NCBI RefSeq assembly: GCF_022919095.1
Contig: NZ_CP095073.1
Coordinates: 3,472,001 to 3,536,000, forward strand
Direction: 5' to 3'
DNA from: Halobacillus salinarum
Lineage (GTDB): Bacteria > Bacillota > Bacilli > Bacillales > Halobacillaceae
DNA: 64,000 nucleotides
Part shown: one piece after another, positions 24,704-34,416 of the stretch
Layout: every line of letters begins with the position of its first letter
How positions within the stretch are numbered: the first letter of the stretch is position 1
Made by a program: the position numbers and the translations under genes
Notes under the pieces: model-generated
Told to the model about the DNA's origin: nothing
Databases searched by the model: none
What the model saw: only the letters and a program-made list of their open reading frames with translations

Positions 24704-25285
24704 TCGAATGAGAGCTTTTGCACGCTGAGTGATTAAGTTTCTTATAAGCTTTTTGCCATCATTAGTCCCTATGGATTCGGGATGAAACTGAACGCCTTCT
24801 ATCGGGTAATCTAAATGACGAAGGCCCATAATTTCACCTTCTATCGTCGCTGAGCTTATTTCAAAACACTCTGGGAGGTCTTCTAATGTAACGATCAGCG
24901 AATGATAGCGCATTGCTTCCATCGGATTGTTTAATCCGCTGTAAATCCCCGCTCCATCATGATGAATTTCTGAAGATTTGCCGTGCATCAGCTTGTCAGC
25001 ACGCACGACTTTACCGCCAAAGCTTTGGGCGATTGCCTGATGACCAAGGCAGACGCCAAACATAGGGATTCTGCCTTTAAAGTAGGGGATGACTTCCATC
25101 GTGACCCCTGTTTCATCCGGAGAACAAGGGCCGGGCGATAAAAAGATCAGCGCTGGATCAAGCTCTTCGATTTCTTCCAGAGTTACTTCATCATTTCTTC
25201 TGACAACAATTTCCTCACCTAATTCACCTAGATACTGGACTAAATTGTACGTAAATGAGTCATAATGGTCGATCATGTAAATCAT
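24701..25285 (-). CDS. trpG: Anthranilate synthase component II (glutamine amidotransferase)
   Basis: 194 residues. It releases ammonia from glutamine for anthranilate synthase and possibly also for p-aminobenzoate synthesis. Motifs: LSPGPCSPDETG (oxyanion region), nucleophile Cys in GVCLGHQAIAQSFGG, catalytic His-Glu in GVQFHPESI. It is the last gene of the operon, 34 bases after trpA. In B. subtilis trpG sits in the folate operon instead. The ribosome binding site lies within five GAG triplets spaced by two bases, the signature of TRAP translational repression. Confidence 0.93.
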   Translation of the reverse strand: MIYMIDHYDSFTYNLVQYLGELGEEIVVRRNDEVTLEEIEELDPALIFLSPGPCSPDETGVTMEVIPYFKGRIPMFGVCLGHQAIAQSFGGKVVRADKLMHGKSSEIHHDGAGIYSGLNNPMEAMRYHSLIVTLEDLPECFEISSATIEGEIMGLRHLDYPIEGVQFHPESIGTNDGKKLIRNLITQRAKALIR

Positions 25286-25308
25286 CTCTGCTCAACTCCT
25301 CTCTGCTC
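25286..25308 (-). promoter_or_regulatory. Candidate TRAP site over the trpG ribosome binding site
   Basis: Read as mRNA there are five GAG triplets, each separated by exactly two bases (plus-strand CTC at 25306, 25301, 25296, 25291 and 25286), and the last directly precedes the ATG. The ribosome binding site AGAGGAG is inside the array. Tryptophan-activated TRAP binds such arrays and blocks ribosomes. Fewer perfect repeats than the usual 9-11 are seen; weaker CAG triplets lie upstream. Confidence 0.8.
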
Positions 25309-25319
25309 TTGCTGCTGGC

Positions 25320-26117
25320 TTACTTTACGAGTTCATGAAGCTCCTTCGTGAATCGGTCTAAAGCAGCTGTTTGTTCTTTTTCCAGTCCATCCAGTTCATT
25401 CTCGATCAGGCGGATGATTTTACTGCCGATTATGACGCCGTCCGCATGCCCCCGCACAAGCTTGACGTGTTCATTCGTCGATATTCCAAACCCAACGGCC
25501 ACAGGCACAGGACTGTATTCTTTTACTTTTTCAATGAACGTTAACACTTCCTTAGACATTTCATTACGTTCACCGGTAACGCCAAGTGTGGATACACAGT
25601 AAAGGAAACCCTTCGCTTTTTCTGCGATTCTCTGAATCCGCTGATCAGAATTCGGAGCAACGAGTGAAATAAATTCTACATCATTCTCTTCTGCCTGCTT
25701 GCGGAAGTCTTCGCTTTCTTCGAATGGCAGATCCGGTACAAGTACTCCTTCTGCCCCATTTTCACTGAGCATAGCAAAGAATTCATCGTGGCCAAGCTGC
25801 ATGACAGGATTGTAATAGGTGAATATGACAACAGGGATCTCTACTCCGCGCTTTCTTAATTGGGGAACAAGTTCGATCGCTTTTCTCAGTGACATTCCTG
25901 AGTCAAGCGCGCGCTTGGCAGCTCGCTGAATGGTAGGTCCGTCGGCAAGCGGATCAGAATAGGGTACTCCTAGTTCTAAAACATCGGCTCCTGCTTCTTG
26001 TAGACGGAGGGCGAATTCAATCGTTAATTCCGGTGTTGGATCTCCCGCTACGACAAAAGGAATAAATAAGTCTTTGGTCTTCGTAAGCTTCCCTTGGAAA
26101 GAAGTTTTCGTAATCAT
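25320..26117 (-). CDS. trpA: Tryptophan synthase alpha subunit
   Basis: 265 residues from ATG 26117, just after the trpB stop; the longer frame has no start signal. It cleaves indole-3-glycerol phosphate to indole and glyceraldehyde 3-phosphate. Catalytic Glu in LELGVPYSDPLADGP with the catalytic Asp of that loop, and the phosphate-binding VGFGIS and GVIIGSKI. GAGGAGGTC upstream overlaps the end of trpB. Confidence 0.97.
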   Translation of the reverse strand: MITKTSFQGKLTKTKDLFIPFVVAGDPTPELTIEFALRLQEAGADVLELGVPYSDPLADGPTIQRAAKRALDSGMSLRKAIELVPQLRKRGVEIPVVIFTYYNPVMQLGHDEFFAMLSENGAEGVLVPDLPFEESEDFRKQAEENDVEFISLVAPNSDQRIQRIAEKAKGFLYCVSTLGVTGERNEMSKEVLTFIEKVKEYSPVPVAVGFGISTNEHVKLVRGHADGVIIGSKIIRLIENELDGLEKEQTAALDRFTKELHELVK

Positions 26118-26118
26118 C

Positions 26119-27312
26119 CTAGACCTCCTCCTCAAGCCGCTGCATGAGTGTTGCCATATCTTTATCGCCACGGCCGGATAAATTAATTAATATCGTATCC
26201 TCTTTGTCCATTCCGCCAGCTTCCTTAAAAGCCTGGGCAAGTGCATGAGCACTTTCAATGGCAGGAATGATGCCTTCGGTTTCCGTCAAAAGCTTCAATG
26301 CATCAAGTGCTTCCTGATCAGTGACCGCCTCATAACGGACGCGTTTCGATTGAAACAACTGGGCATGCTCAGGTCCAATACCTGGATAATCAAGTCCGGC
26401 AGAAATGGAATAGGGCTCGGTAATCTGGCCGTTTTCATCCTGCATTAAATAAGTAAGGGAACCATGAATCACTCCCGGCGTACCTTTACTTAACGTCGCT
26501 GCGTGTTCAGGTGTGTCGATTCCTTTTCCAGCAGCTTCTACTCCAACCAGCTCCGCATCGTCTTCTAAAAACGGATAGAACATTCCCATCGCATTGCTTC
26601 CACCACCGACACAGGCGTAAATCCGGTTAGGCAGGCGGTCTTCGACTTCGAGGAACTGTCGTTTGGATTCATCTCCGATGACGCGTTGAAAGTTACGGAC
26701 CATTTTCGGATATGGGTGGGGCCCCACGACAGAACCGATTAAATAAAAGTGGTCCTCACAGTTGGCTACCCAATAGCGGATCGCTTCATTAGTGGCATCT
26801 TTTAAGGTACCGTTCCCGCTGGAGACAGGAATCACTTCCGCCCCGAGCAGCTTCATACGGAAGACATTCAATTCCTGACGGCGGATGTCCTCCTCGCCCA
26901 TAAATACTTTGCACGCAAGGCCAAACTTGGCTGCTACTGTGGCGGATGCCACTCCATGCTGACCGGCGCCGGTTTCTGCGATGATTTTTTCCTTGCCCAT
27001 TCGTTTGGCTAAGAGAGCCTGACCGATCGCATTGTTCAATTTATGGGCTCCTGTATGATTTAAGTCTTCTCTTTTCAAATAGATTTTTGCACCATCTAAT
27101 TGCTTCGTCAGTTGACCGGCAAAGGAAAGCGCCGTCGGACGTCCACCATATTCCTCAAGAACGTGATGGTATTCTTCAATAAATTGCGGGTCATCCATCG
27201 CTTCATTAAGGGCATCTTCCAGCTCCTGCAGCGGTCCCATGAGTGTCTCCGGGACGTATTTTCCTCCAAAATCTCCAAATCTTCCTTTCACATCAGGAAA
27301 CACTTGTAACAT
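26119..27312 (-). CDS. trpB: Tryptophan synthase beta subunit
   Basis: 397 residues, normal length. It condenses indole with serine using pyridoxal phosphate. The PLP lysine is in [15 protein letters not shown], the phosphate-binding glycine loop in GGGSNAMG, and the catalytic Glu in ETGAGQHG. It overlaps trpF by 20 bases. Confidence 0.98.
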   Translation of the reverse strand: MLQVFPDVKGRFGDFGGKYVPETLMGPLQELEDALNEAMDDPQFIEEYHHVLEEYGGRPTALSFAGQLTKQLDGAKIYLKREDLNHTGAHKLNNAIGQALLAKRMGKEKIIAETGAGQHGVASATVAAKFGLACKVFMGEEDIRRQELNVFRMKLLGAEVIPVSSGNGTLKDATNEAIRYWVANCEDHFYLIGSVVGPHPYPKMVRNFQRVIGDESKRQFLEVEDRLPNRIYACVGGGSNAMGMFYPFLEDDAELVGVEAAGKGIDTPEHAATLSKGTPGVIHGSLTYLMQDENGQITEPYSISAGLDYPGIGPEHAQLFQSKRVRYEAVTDQEALDALKLLTETEGIIPAIESAHALAQAFKEAGGMDKEDTILINLSGRGDKDMATLMQRLEEEV

Positions 27313-27952
27313 GGCGGTCCACCTCTTTCATGATTGCTTGAATCTTCGCTAAATCCTTTTCTTCATTTGTTTCTATGCCGCTCGAAATATCGATCCCTTC
27401 CGGCTGGTAATCCATTAACTTCCCAATATTACCGGGATTAATTCCGCCAGCAACGAGAAAAGGAACATCCTGGTACTGAGCTAAAGAGCGGTATTGAGGA
27501 ACGGCCTTCCAATCAAAAGCGACCCCTGTGCCTCCTGAAGCTCCATTTACTTTAGAGTCAATCACATAGCCATCCGCTACGCCTTGAAACACATACATCT
27601 GCTTTAACCCATTATCCTGGTGATGAATCACTTTCCATATAGGGAGACCAAACGTTTCCTTCAGCTTTAAAATCTCCGAAACCGTTTCATTGCCATGAAG
27701 CTGAATGACATCCAGCGGCACAAACGTAAGGACCTCTTCTATTTCTTCAATGGTCGGCTCTTTAAATACACCAACAAGCTTCTGCGCTGGACGTACGTGC
27801 TTCAACCACTGGCCCACCTTTTCCGGGCGGACATACCTCTTAGTCTGACGCACAAAAATGAATCCCAGGTGTGAGGCACTGGCCGAGCTGCTTTTAACAA
27901 GATCACTGAGGGAGCGGTTGCCGCACAGCTTGACTACTGGTTCCTTAATCAT
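27293..27952 (-). CDS. trpF: Phosphoribosylanthranilate isomerase
   Basis: 219 residues. It converts phosphoribosylanthranilate to the enol-carboxyphenylaminodeoxyribulose phosphate. Catalytic Cys is in VKLCGNRS and the catalytic Asp in [10 protein letters not shown], with phosphate-binding VAGGINPGN. Its ATG overlaps the trpC stop (ATGA). The N-terminal VKLCG is shifted from the usual VKICG. Confidence 0.95.
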   Translation of the reverse strand: MIKEPVVKLCGNRSLSDLVKSSSASASHLGFIFVRQTKRYVRPEKVGQWLKHVRPAQKLVGVFKEPTIEEIEEVLTFVPLDVIQLHGNETVSEILKLKETFGLPIWKVIHHQDNGLKQMYVFQGVADGYVIDSKVNGASGGTGVAFDWKAVPQYRSLAQYQDVPFLVAGGINPGNIGKLMDYQPEGIDISSGIETNEEKDLAKIQAIMKEVDRHVTSVS

Positions 27953-28710
27953 ACCCTCACCCCGTTCATTAACGTGTTTACGGCTTGACCAATATGATCC
28001 TGCTTAATTAGAGATTCTCCGACGAGCACCGCATCTGCTCCATAACTGACAACCTGCTGGAGGTCATCATAGGTAAAGATTCCACTTTCTGATACGAGCA
28101 GCGATTCTTTTGGTGCAAGCTTCGCCATGCGTTCGGTTTGCTCAAGCTTCGTTTCAAACGTATGAAGATCACGATTGTTAATACCGAGAATTTGGGGAGT
28201 AAATTCCTTTAATACTCCTTCAAGCGTCTCCTCACTGTGCACCTCCACAAGTACTTCAAGACCAAGCTCTTCCGCTTGTAAATACAGCTCATGAAGCTTC
28301 TTCGGTTCCAGAGCTTCACCGATAAGCAGGATGGCATCGGCACCAATATAAGAACTTTCAATCACTTGCAATGCATCTATGATGAAGTCTTTACGCATAA
28401 CGGGGACTCTCACCACTTTCTTAATGTCCGTCAAAAAATCGCGATGACCCTGAAAAAAGTGCTGGTCAGTCAGGACAGAAATGGCTTGCACGCCAGCTTT
28501 ATCATAATCGTGACCAATCTTTACCGGGTTAAAGTCCTCGCGGATAATCCCCTTCGATGGAGAAGCTTTTTTCACCTCCGCAATCAGGCCGGCTGAATAA
28601 GGAGAATTCTGCAGGGAGTTCTTGAAAGAAACGTGCTCGGCCGGCTGTTCTTCGGGTAGATAAAGTTGTTCGATTTCCTGTTTTTTGATAGCTAGGATCG
28701 TTTCAAGCAT
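27949..28710 (-). CDS. trpC: Indole-3-glycerol phosphate synthase
   Basis: 253 residues. Conserved [11 protein letters not shown], the catalytic lysine in [19 protein letters not shown] and VSESGI are all present. It closes the indole ring in the pathway. Overlaps trpD by 8 bases and trpF by 4, indicating translational coupling. Confidence 0.97.
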   Translation of the reverse strand: MLETILAIKKQEIEQLYLPEEQPAEHVSFKNSLQNSPYSAGLIAEVKKASPSKGIIREDFNPVKIGHDYDKAGVQAISVLTDQHFFQGHRDFLTDIKKVVRVPVMRKDFIIDALQVIESSYIGADAILLIGEALEPKKLHELYLQAEELGLEVLVEVHSEETLEGVLKEFTPQILGINNRDLHTFETKLEQTERMAKLAPKESLLVSESGIFTYDDLQQVVSYGADAVLVGESLIKQDHIGQAVNTLMNGVRV

Positions 28711-29725
28711 ATTGGCGATTCTCCTTTGCTACGGTGATGGTATAGAAATACTGTTTCACTGTGCCGGATTTGAGGGCTTTCGTTACTTCTTCTACCCCTT
28801 CTTTTAGATCTTTCACTTTGCCTGCCACATAGAGGCCTGCTGCAGCATTCATTGTGACAATCGCTGTGGCACTTTCATTGGCTGTACCTTCTATGATTTG
28901 CTTAATAATGGCTGCACTTTCTTCTGTGCGCGTGATTTGAATGTCTTCAAGCTTGCCGGTTTTTAAACCTACGTCCTCAGGTGTAAGAGTGAAACGGCGG
29001 ATTTCTCCGTCCTTAAGCTCGACAAGGTCGGTGGTCCCTGTCACTGTAATTTCATCCAGTCCGTCTCTTCCCGTGGCTAACAATACATGCTTCGAGCCAA
29101 TCTTATGAAGTGTTTCTGCCATTTTTTCTGCATAAGCTGTATCATAAATGCCGATCAGCTGACGCTTTGCATTAGCAGGATTAGCCATAGGTCCAAGTAA
29201 ATTGAACACCGTTCTAAACCCAAGTTCCTGACGGGCAGGACCTGCATGTTTCATCGCTTGATGATAAAGCGGGGCAAACATGAAGGTCATGCCATTTTCC
29301 TCTAATGCTTTCATTCCTTGCTCAGGTGTCGTGTCGATTGGTACTCCAAGCGTCTCTAACACATCTGCACTGCCACTTTTCGAGGATACTTTACGATTCC
29401 CATGCTTAGCTACTTTTACACCCATGGCTGCAAGTACGATGGAAACGGCTGTAGAAATATTAAAGGTTGACGCTCCGTCTCCCCCGGTTCCACACGTATC
29501 CACAATTCGATCATCTTCTATGCTGAGCTTCGTCATATTTGCTCTCATTGCCTGGACAAACCCGGTCATTTCCTCCACCGTTTCTCCGCGGTACCTAAGC
29601 ACACTAAGCATGCTCATTAACTGCCCCGTGGTGACCTTGCCTTTCATAATCGTATCCATTATTTCATAAGCTTCCTGTTCGGTTAAAGTTTCTCCAGCTA
29701 CGACTTTGCTCAACGTTTGTTTCAT
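28703..29725 (-). CDS. trpD: Anthranilate phosphoribosyltransferase
   Basis: 340 residues. It adds the ribose phosphate from PRPP to anthranilate. PRPP-binding [27 protein letters not shown] and the substrate-binding GPMANPANA are intact. The ATG overlaps the end of the downstream-shifted trpE frame (ATGA at 29725-29722), which shows where trpE is meant to end. Confidence 0.97.
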   Translation of the reverse strand: MKQTLSKVVAGETLTEQEAYEIMDTIMKGKVTTGQLMSMLSVLRYRGETVEEMTGFVQAMRANMTKLSIEDDRIVDTCGTGGDGASTFNISTAVSIVLAAMGVKVAKHGNRKVSSKSGSADVLETLGVPIDTTPEQGMKALEENGMTFMFAPLYHQAMKHAGPARQELGFRTVFNLLGPMANPANAKRQLIGIYDTAYAEKMAETLHKIGSKHVLLATGRDGLDEITVTGTTDLVELKDGEIRRFTLTPEDVGLKTGKLEDIQITRTEESAAIIKQIIEGTANESATAIVTMNAAAGLYVAGKVKDLKEGVEEVTKALKSGTVKQYFYTITVAKENRQYA

Positions 29726-31229
29726 TTCGTCTCCACTCCTTCTCGGCTCTGCTCAAATACCTGCTCTGCTAATTGAATAGTTCTTTTCAAGGCACTGGCT
29801 TTATTAATGGTTTCCTGAAACTCAGCTTCCGGGTCGGAATCTGCTACAATTCCCGCTCCGGCTTGGATGTAAACTTGGTTATTGATGAGTGTCATCGTCC
29901 GTATCGTAATGCAGGAGTCGATGTTTCCATCAAAGCCTAAATAGACAATGCCCCCCCATATAGCTGACGCGGCGTTGGTTCCAGTTCTCTTAGAATTTGC
30001 ATTGCTCTGACTTTCGGCGCCCCGGACAAAGTACCCGCGGGATAGGAGGCAATTAAAGCATCAATCGGTGACACGCCCTCCTTCAAAGTCCCTGTGACCT
30101 TGCTGATGATGTGCATCACTTTGGAGAAACGGCCGATGGTCATATATTCCGGGACCTGCACCGATCCGAACTTGGCAACACGCCCGATATCATTCCGCGC
30201 GAGATCGACGAGCATGCGGTGCTCCGCCTGTTCCTTCTCATCAGCCAGCAGATCCTCTTCAAGCGCAAGGTCTTCTTCCTCGGTTTTCCCTCGTTTGCGT
30301 GTGCCTGCAATCGGATGAATCTCAAGCTGTCCTTCCTGAACTTCAAGTAACCGCTCAGGCGAACTGCCGATTACTTCAAGCCCCTGGAATTTCAAATAAA
30401 ACATATAAGGGGATGGATTGACTTTTCTCAGCACGCGATAAAGCTGAAACCCTGTGCAGTTCGTGGAGGACTGAAACCTTTGCGAGAGTACGGCTTGAAA
30501 AATGTCCCCTGCGCGGATATATTCTTTAATCTTCTCCACATCAGCTTTGTATTTGTCTGGTTCATAGTTACTCTTTAATTGAAAATCCTTTGCTTCTCCC
30601 TGTTCATTTCCAAGCATCAGATCAGGTAGAAAGCTATGATGAGTCAGCCTTCTTTTTACTTCCTTAATCCGCTTCATCGAGTTCTCAAACTCTGTATCAA
30701 GCTCAGTTTCTTCATTCAGCCTTGAAAAAGAAAGAATCGTAGTTTCTTTTGTTTTATGGTGATAGGCAATTAATGTCTGGCAAAATAATAAATGATAATT
30801 GGATAAGTTCAAATCGTCTTCCACAGCTCTCGGGACAGGTTCATAATCAGATATGGCATCATAACTGATATATCCGACGCCGCCGCCTTTAAAAGGAAGT
30901 GGAACTTCCGCTTCTTTTACTTGCAGGACGTCTACGACTTTTTGGAAAGCTGCTTTTAACGAGGCTTCCTCCTGCTTTTCTTTCGTATGAAAGTCATGGA
31001 TCACAAAAGGCTCCCCTTCTTGCTTGATCTCAATCATCGGATCAAGACCGATGAACGAGTAATTGGACCAGGGGGATTCAGGATCCTGACTTTCAAGCAT
31101 ATATACAGCTTCCTCCTGAAGGGCGTGAAACATGTGAATAGGTGTTAAAGTATCGGTAAAAAAGGATTGTGTTACAGGAATGGTACGGTAATGATCAGCA
31201 TCCCGTACAAAATTCTGATATGTGGTCAT
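29722..31229 (-). pseudogene. trpE: Anthranilate synthase component I, frameshifted near the 3' end
   Basis: Without the shift it would be about 502 residues. Conserved N-terminal LLES (VYMLESQDPESPWSNYSFIGLDP), HPIAGTRKRG and ASYPAGTLSGAPKVRAM are present. The first frame reaches RQLYGGAL and stops at 29937. Adding one base near the run of seven G (plus-strand C at 29951-29957) restores YLGFDGN, AGAGIVADSDP and a stop at 29722 overlapping the trpD start. The family has GGAI at this point, which an extra A would give exactly. Either a recent mutation causing tryptophan auxotrophy, a frameshift resolved by slippage, or a sequence error. Confidence 0.9.
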
Positions 31230-31238
31230 AGGCTCACC

Positions 31239-31259
31239 TCTCCATATTGGGTATGGAGA
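31239..31259 (-). promoter_or_regulatory. Hairpin holding part of the trpE ribosome binding site
   Basis: In the mRNA TCTCCATA pairs with TATGGAGA around a 5-base loop (plus-strand 31252-31259 with 31239-31246). The second arm includes the GGAG part of the GGAGAGGTG ribosome binding site. In B. subtilis TRAP binding lets a similar hairpin hide the trpE ribosome binding site; the same role is inferred. Confidence 0.65.
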
Positions 31260-31353
31260 ATGAGACGTTGAGGTGTATCTAAGGGGGATGAAAAAAAGTT
31301 ATGCGAAACCGGCTAAGGCGATTAGACAGCTCCTTCGTCCGTCGTTCCCTAAG

Positions 31354-31419
31354 CTCACTATGCTCTGCTCATCCTCTTCCTCAACTCTGCTTCTCTCATT
31401 CTCTTACTATACTAGTCTC
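31354..31419 (-). promoter_or_regulatory. TRAP binding site in the trp leader
   Basis: Read as mRNA, about twelve GAG or UAG triplets (one AAG) follow each other at spacings of mostly 2-3 bases. Plus-strand CTC/CTA occur at 31417, 31412, 31407, 31401, 31395, 31385, 31380, 31374, 31368, 31363, 31358 and 31354. This is the signature of the 11-subunit tryptophan-activated RNA-binding protein. It lies within the trpE leader, about 125 bases before the start. Confidence 0.93.
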
Positions 31420-31436
31420 TACACTTTCAAACAGTG

Positions 31437-31465
31437 TATAAAATTCACACAATATTGTCAACCAT
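31437..31465 (-). promoter_or_regulatory. trpEp: trp operon promoter
   Basis: On the minus strand TTGACA is followed after 15-17 bases by a TATACACT -10 region, placing the transcript start shortly before the TRAP triplets. Confidence 0.7.
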
Positions 31466-31573
31466 CTGCCCAGTGTATCATTTCTTCTTACCAGCCTGGT
31501 GAAATATTTGTGAGCAGACGGGTAAGGGTATAGAATAAGGAATAATGATGGCTACAAAAAAGGAGAGATTCTT

Positions 31574-32344
31574 ATGAAACCAACCGCATTAATCACTGGT
31601 GCTTCCGGCGGGATTGGATACGAATTAGCTCATTTATTTGCCAAAGCAGGCTACAATTTAATTATTGTTGCCAGATCTGAAGACAAACTTATTGCTCTTA
31701 AGAATGAACTACATGACCATCCGGTTACTGTCATCGCCCAGGACCTTTCTAAAACAGGAGGTGCAGAGAAGCTTTACAATCGAGTGAAAGAACTCGGCCA
31801 TACCGTTCAAGTTCTTGTTAATAACGCCGGTTTTGGACTGAATGGCAAGTTTGACGAACTTCCTCTTGCTGAACAGCAGCAAATGCTGCAAGTAAATGTC
31901 GCTTCTCTCACTGAATTAACCCACCTGTTCCTGCCTGACATTAAAGCTGCCCCGCTTTTTGACATCCCTAAGGGCATCCTCAATGTGGCGAGTACCGCTG
32001 CTTTCCAGCCCGGACCAAGAATGGCAGTTTATTATGCTTCAAAAGCTTATGTTCTTTCTTTTTCAGAAGCGCTCGTTGAGGAATTGCAAGGTACCGGGGT
32101 AACTGTGACAACCTTGTGCCCTGGAGCTACGGAAACAAACTTTTTCAAGCGGGCAAACGCAGAAAATACGAAATTAGTAAACACGACGATGTCTGCTGAA
32201 GCAGTAGCAAAATCCGGATTCCTTGGATTTGTGAAAGGAAAGAGAGTAGTTATCCCAGGGACACTTAACCAAACCCTTTCCATAGCAGCAAAGGTCATGC
32301 CAAGATCGTTTTCTGCCAAGCTTGCCCACTACGTCGATAAATAA
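31574..32344 (+). CDS. Short-chain dehydrogenase (DltE/YqjQ-like)
   Basis: 256 residues. TGASGGIGYELA cofactor loop, NNAGFG, serine in NVASTAAF and YYASKAYV active site, all typical of classical NAD(P)-dependent SDRs of the DltE branch. GGAGAG precedes the ATG. Substrate unknown. A strong terminator follows, so it is monocistronic. Confidence 0.85.
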   Translation: MKPTALITGASGGIGYELAHLFAKAGYNLIIVARSEDKLIALKNELHDHPVTVIAQDLSKTGGAEKLYNRVKELGHTVQVLVNNAGFGLNGKFDELPLAEQQQMLQVNVASLTELTHLFLPDIKAAPLFDIPKGILNVASTAAFQPGPRMAVYYASKAYVLSFSEALVEELQGTGVTVTTLCPGATETNFFKRANAENTKLVNTTMSAEAVAKSGFLGFVKGKRVVIPGTLNQTLSIAAKVMPRSFSAKLAHYVDK

Positions 32345-32354
32345 GCATGATAAA

Positions 32355-32384
32355 GAAAGCCCCTGGCATTGGCCAGGGGCTTTC
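32355..32384. terminator. Bidirectional terminator
   Basis: GAAAGCCCCTGGC (32355-32367) pairs perfectly with GCCAGGGGCTTTC (32372-32384) between convergent genes. Confidence 0.9.
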
Positions 32385-32386
32385 GA

Positions 32387-32806
32387 TTAGGAGTTCACTC
32401 TTCCTGCATGCATTTCTTCCGCTGATTTGCGGAAACCGTAAAAAGGGCGGAAACCCTTCTTAGCATAATACTCTTGCGAAGAACTGGCAGCCAGCATCTC
32501 CACTCGTGTTCGAGGATAACATTCATGTGCCGCCTGAATGAGTTGTTCGCAAATCCCTTGATTGCGATAATCCTCACGAACCAAAACCTCACAAATAAAC
32601 AAGGTTACGAGTCCATCAGTCAGACCACGCAGATAGCCGATGATTTCTTCTCCATCGGTTGCTATAAGAGCGGGTTCAGAATTGATCCACGAATACAATG
32701 TGTCCTGTGCCCGATCCACAAGACCATTCCATTCTTCTTTTTCATTAAGCTGTTGGATGGCAGAAAAATCACTTTCTTGAAATGAACGGATGTTAACAGT
32801 TCCCAT
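32387..32806 (-). CDS. GNAT-family N-acetyltransferase
   Basis: 139 residues. The acetyl-CoA binding motif A is VREDYRNQGICEQLIQAA, followed by ASSSQEYYAKKGFRPFYGF. Substrate unknown. AAGGAAG lies before the ATG. Confidence 0.85.
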   Translation of the reverse strand: MGTVNIRSFQESDFSAIQQLNEKEEWNGLVDRAQDTLYSWINSEPALIATDGEEIIGYLRGLTDGLVTLFICEVLVREDYRNQGICEQLIQAAHECYPRTRVEMLAASSSQEYYAKKGFRPFYGFRKSAEEMHAGRVNS

Positions 32807-33093
32807 GATATCTTCCTTTCCTCATGTTGTTGATCTGATTTCCAAATGAAGTGTATCAATTCACTCTTATGACTTGGGCATTCTTCGTCAGTTTTATCTC
32901 TACGGTTCTTACGTCGTTGAATCCCTCTTATTATACTACGAGTGAGCTAGATAAATAGTTTCAGATTTTATTAATTTTTTGCAACATCTTTCTCACTAAC
33001 TGGTTTCCCCAATGAATTCAGCCTTAATCCGTAATATTTATGCTAAAATATGGTGGTGGCTTCCCTTTAATGTTTTGTAAGGAGAGACGATAG

Positions 33094-33564
33094 ATGAAGA
33101 CAAAACTATTATTCCTGGCGACCCTGCTTTTGCTTGCGGGGTGTTCATCCGATAACTTATCCCTAAAGGATTTAAAAGAAGCATATCCTGACAAAGTCGC
33201 TGCTCCTTTACAATCCCTTTCCAAAGAGGAACAGGATGTTGCAGGCTTCCCGGAAGAGCTTCCGTTTACTCCAAAGTCGGTAAAAGCTTCAGTAGACAAC
33301 AAACAAGTAAGGATGCATTACCAAAAGAGTGAGGAAGAGAAAGTAATGGTTCGGTCGATCTTTCAGCCAGATGATATTATTCAGGAGTCTGAACTCCAGA
33401 TCCCTCTAAATTCAGGCGCTGTAGCTGGTGTTCAGGAAAAAGAGGACTATGTATTTGTCGAATGGTATAACAGTGAGGATGACGTTCTCTATCAGCTTGA
33501 GTATACCAGCAGTAAGAAAGAAGACCGGACGAAACGGGCGATTGATATTGCCAATTCGATTTAA
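33094..33564 (+). CDS. Lipoprotein of unknown function
   Basis: 156 residues. Signal peptide with lipobox LLAGCSSD, then a domain with several beta strands (VRMHYQKSEEEKVMVRSIF, YVFVEWYNSEDDVLYQLEY). Resembles small Bacillaceae cell-surface lipoproteins; no motif of known function. AAGGAGAG lies 10 bases before the ATG. Confidence 0.75.
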   Translation: MKTKLLFLATLLLLAGCSSDNLSLKDLKEAYPDKVAAPLQSLSKEEQDVAGFPEELPFTPKSVKASVDNKQVRMHYQKSEEEKVMVRSIFQPDDIIQESELQIPLNSGAVAGVQEKEDYVFVEWYNSEDDVLYQLEYTSSKKEDRTKRAIDIANSI

Positions 33565-33613
33565 ATGAAGTGAAAAAGCATTCCATTCTGTATGACAAAT
33601 CGGATAGTGCAGA

Positions 33614-33655
33614 AATAAAAGGATGGGGTTGAAAATTAAATCCCATTCTTTTATT
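33614..33655 (+). terminator. Intrinsic terminator
   Basis: AATAAAAGGATGGG (33614-33627) pairs with CCCATTCTTTTATT (33642-33655). Confidence 0.75.
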
Positions 33656-33801
33656 ATGCTTTTTTTGTGAAATACAATTTGCTTCATGGGTCTTATTCAA
33701 TCGAAAAAATGTTAAAAATGATAGGGCATAGGCACCTGGTACAGGGCAGTAACATACAATACGTATCGTCTTAAGAAGTTATTGAGGAGATGAACGAACC
33801 C

Positions 33802-34248
33802 ATGTATTACAATTATATGCCTTACTGGCCCGGATCTTATCCAGCCGTCCAGCAGGACTACCGTCAGATGCCCCATCCTATTCTTCTTTCAGCTATTCAA
33901 CGATCACCCAATCAAATTGAACTCGTTTATGACCAGCCTGTAGACTTACAATCGGCAACAAATGTTTCGAACTACTGGATCCGAAATAATTTAGACAGAC
34001 CCGCAGATATTGCCACTCTTGGAAGAAATGATATGATGCTTCTCCCAACGAACAGCCTCACTCCCAATATGGCAATGATTACACCTATGGATAATTCAAA
34101 GCAGAGGTTCATTCTAGCTTTCAATGTCAACGCCACACCAGGAGTGCAGTATACGGTGATCCCCTGCTTCGTTAATCTTGAAGGGAGAACAGGGTATGGC
34201 GGGGATAATCTATCTCCAAGAAGCGAAAATATTTTCACAGCCCAATGA
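33802..34248 (+). CDS. Hypothetical protein (148 aa)
   Basis: Start at the ATG of MYYNYMPYWPG, 12 bases after GAGGAG; an ATG at 33790 touches that site. The N-terminal 25 residues are rich in Tyr, Pro and Gln, like spore-coat or surface proteins. The rest looks like a small beta-sandwich of the SbsA Ig-like type (LLSAIQRSPNQIELVYDQPV, FILAFNVNATPGVQYTV). Family assignment is tentative; no enzyme motif. Confidence 0.65.
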   Translation: MYYNYMPYWPGSYPAVQQDYRQMPHPILLSAIQRSPNQIELVYDQPVDLQSATNVSNYWIRNNLDRPADIATLGRNDMMLLPTNSLTPNMAMITPMDNSKQRFILAFNVNATPGVQYTVIPCFVNLEGRTGYGGDNLSPRSENIFTAQ

Positions 34249-34369
34249 ATGAGTTAAAGCTCCACTAGTCCTGTTTACAAAAATGGGCTGCTTGAAGTCT
34301 CTGTTAGGTGGAGAAAAAGGCAGAACGGCCCCCTGTTCATGCCAGTAATGGAGTAAACCAACATAAAAA

Positions 34370-34411
34370 AACAGTTCAATATTGAGGCTCCTGACTCAAC
34401 ACTGAACTGTT
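34370..34411 (-). terminator. Terminator of the MscS gene
   Basis: AACAGTTCA (34370-34378) pairs with TGAACTGTT (34403-34411) with an inner TTGAG/CTCAA stem; it lies after the MscS stop on the minus strand. Confidence 0.8.
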
Positions 34412-34416
34412 TTCTT

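Noticed and set aside
31270-31353. Classical terminator in the trp leader
   Set aside because: A U run exists, but no stem ending directly before it was found by eye, so it is not listed as a feature.
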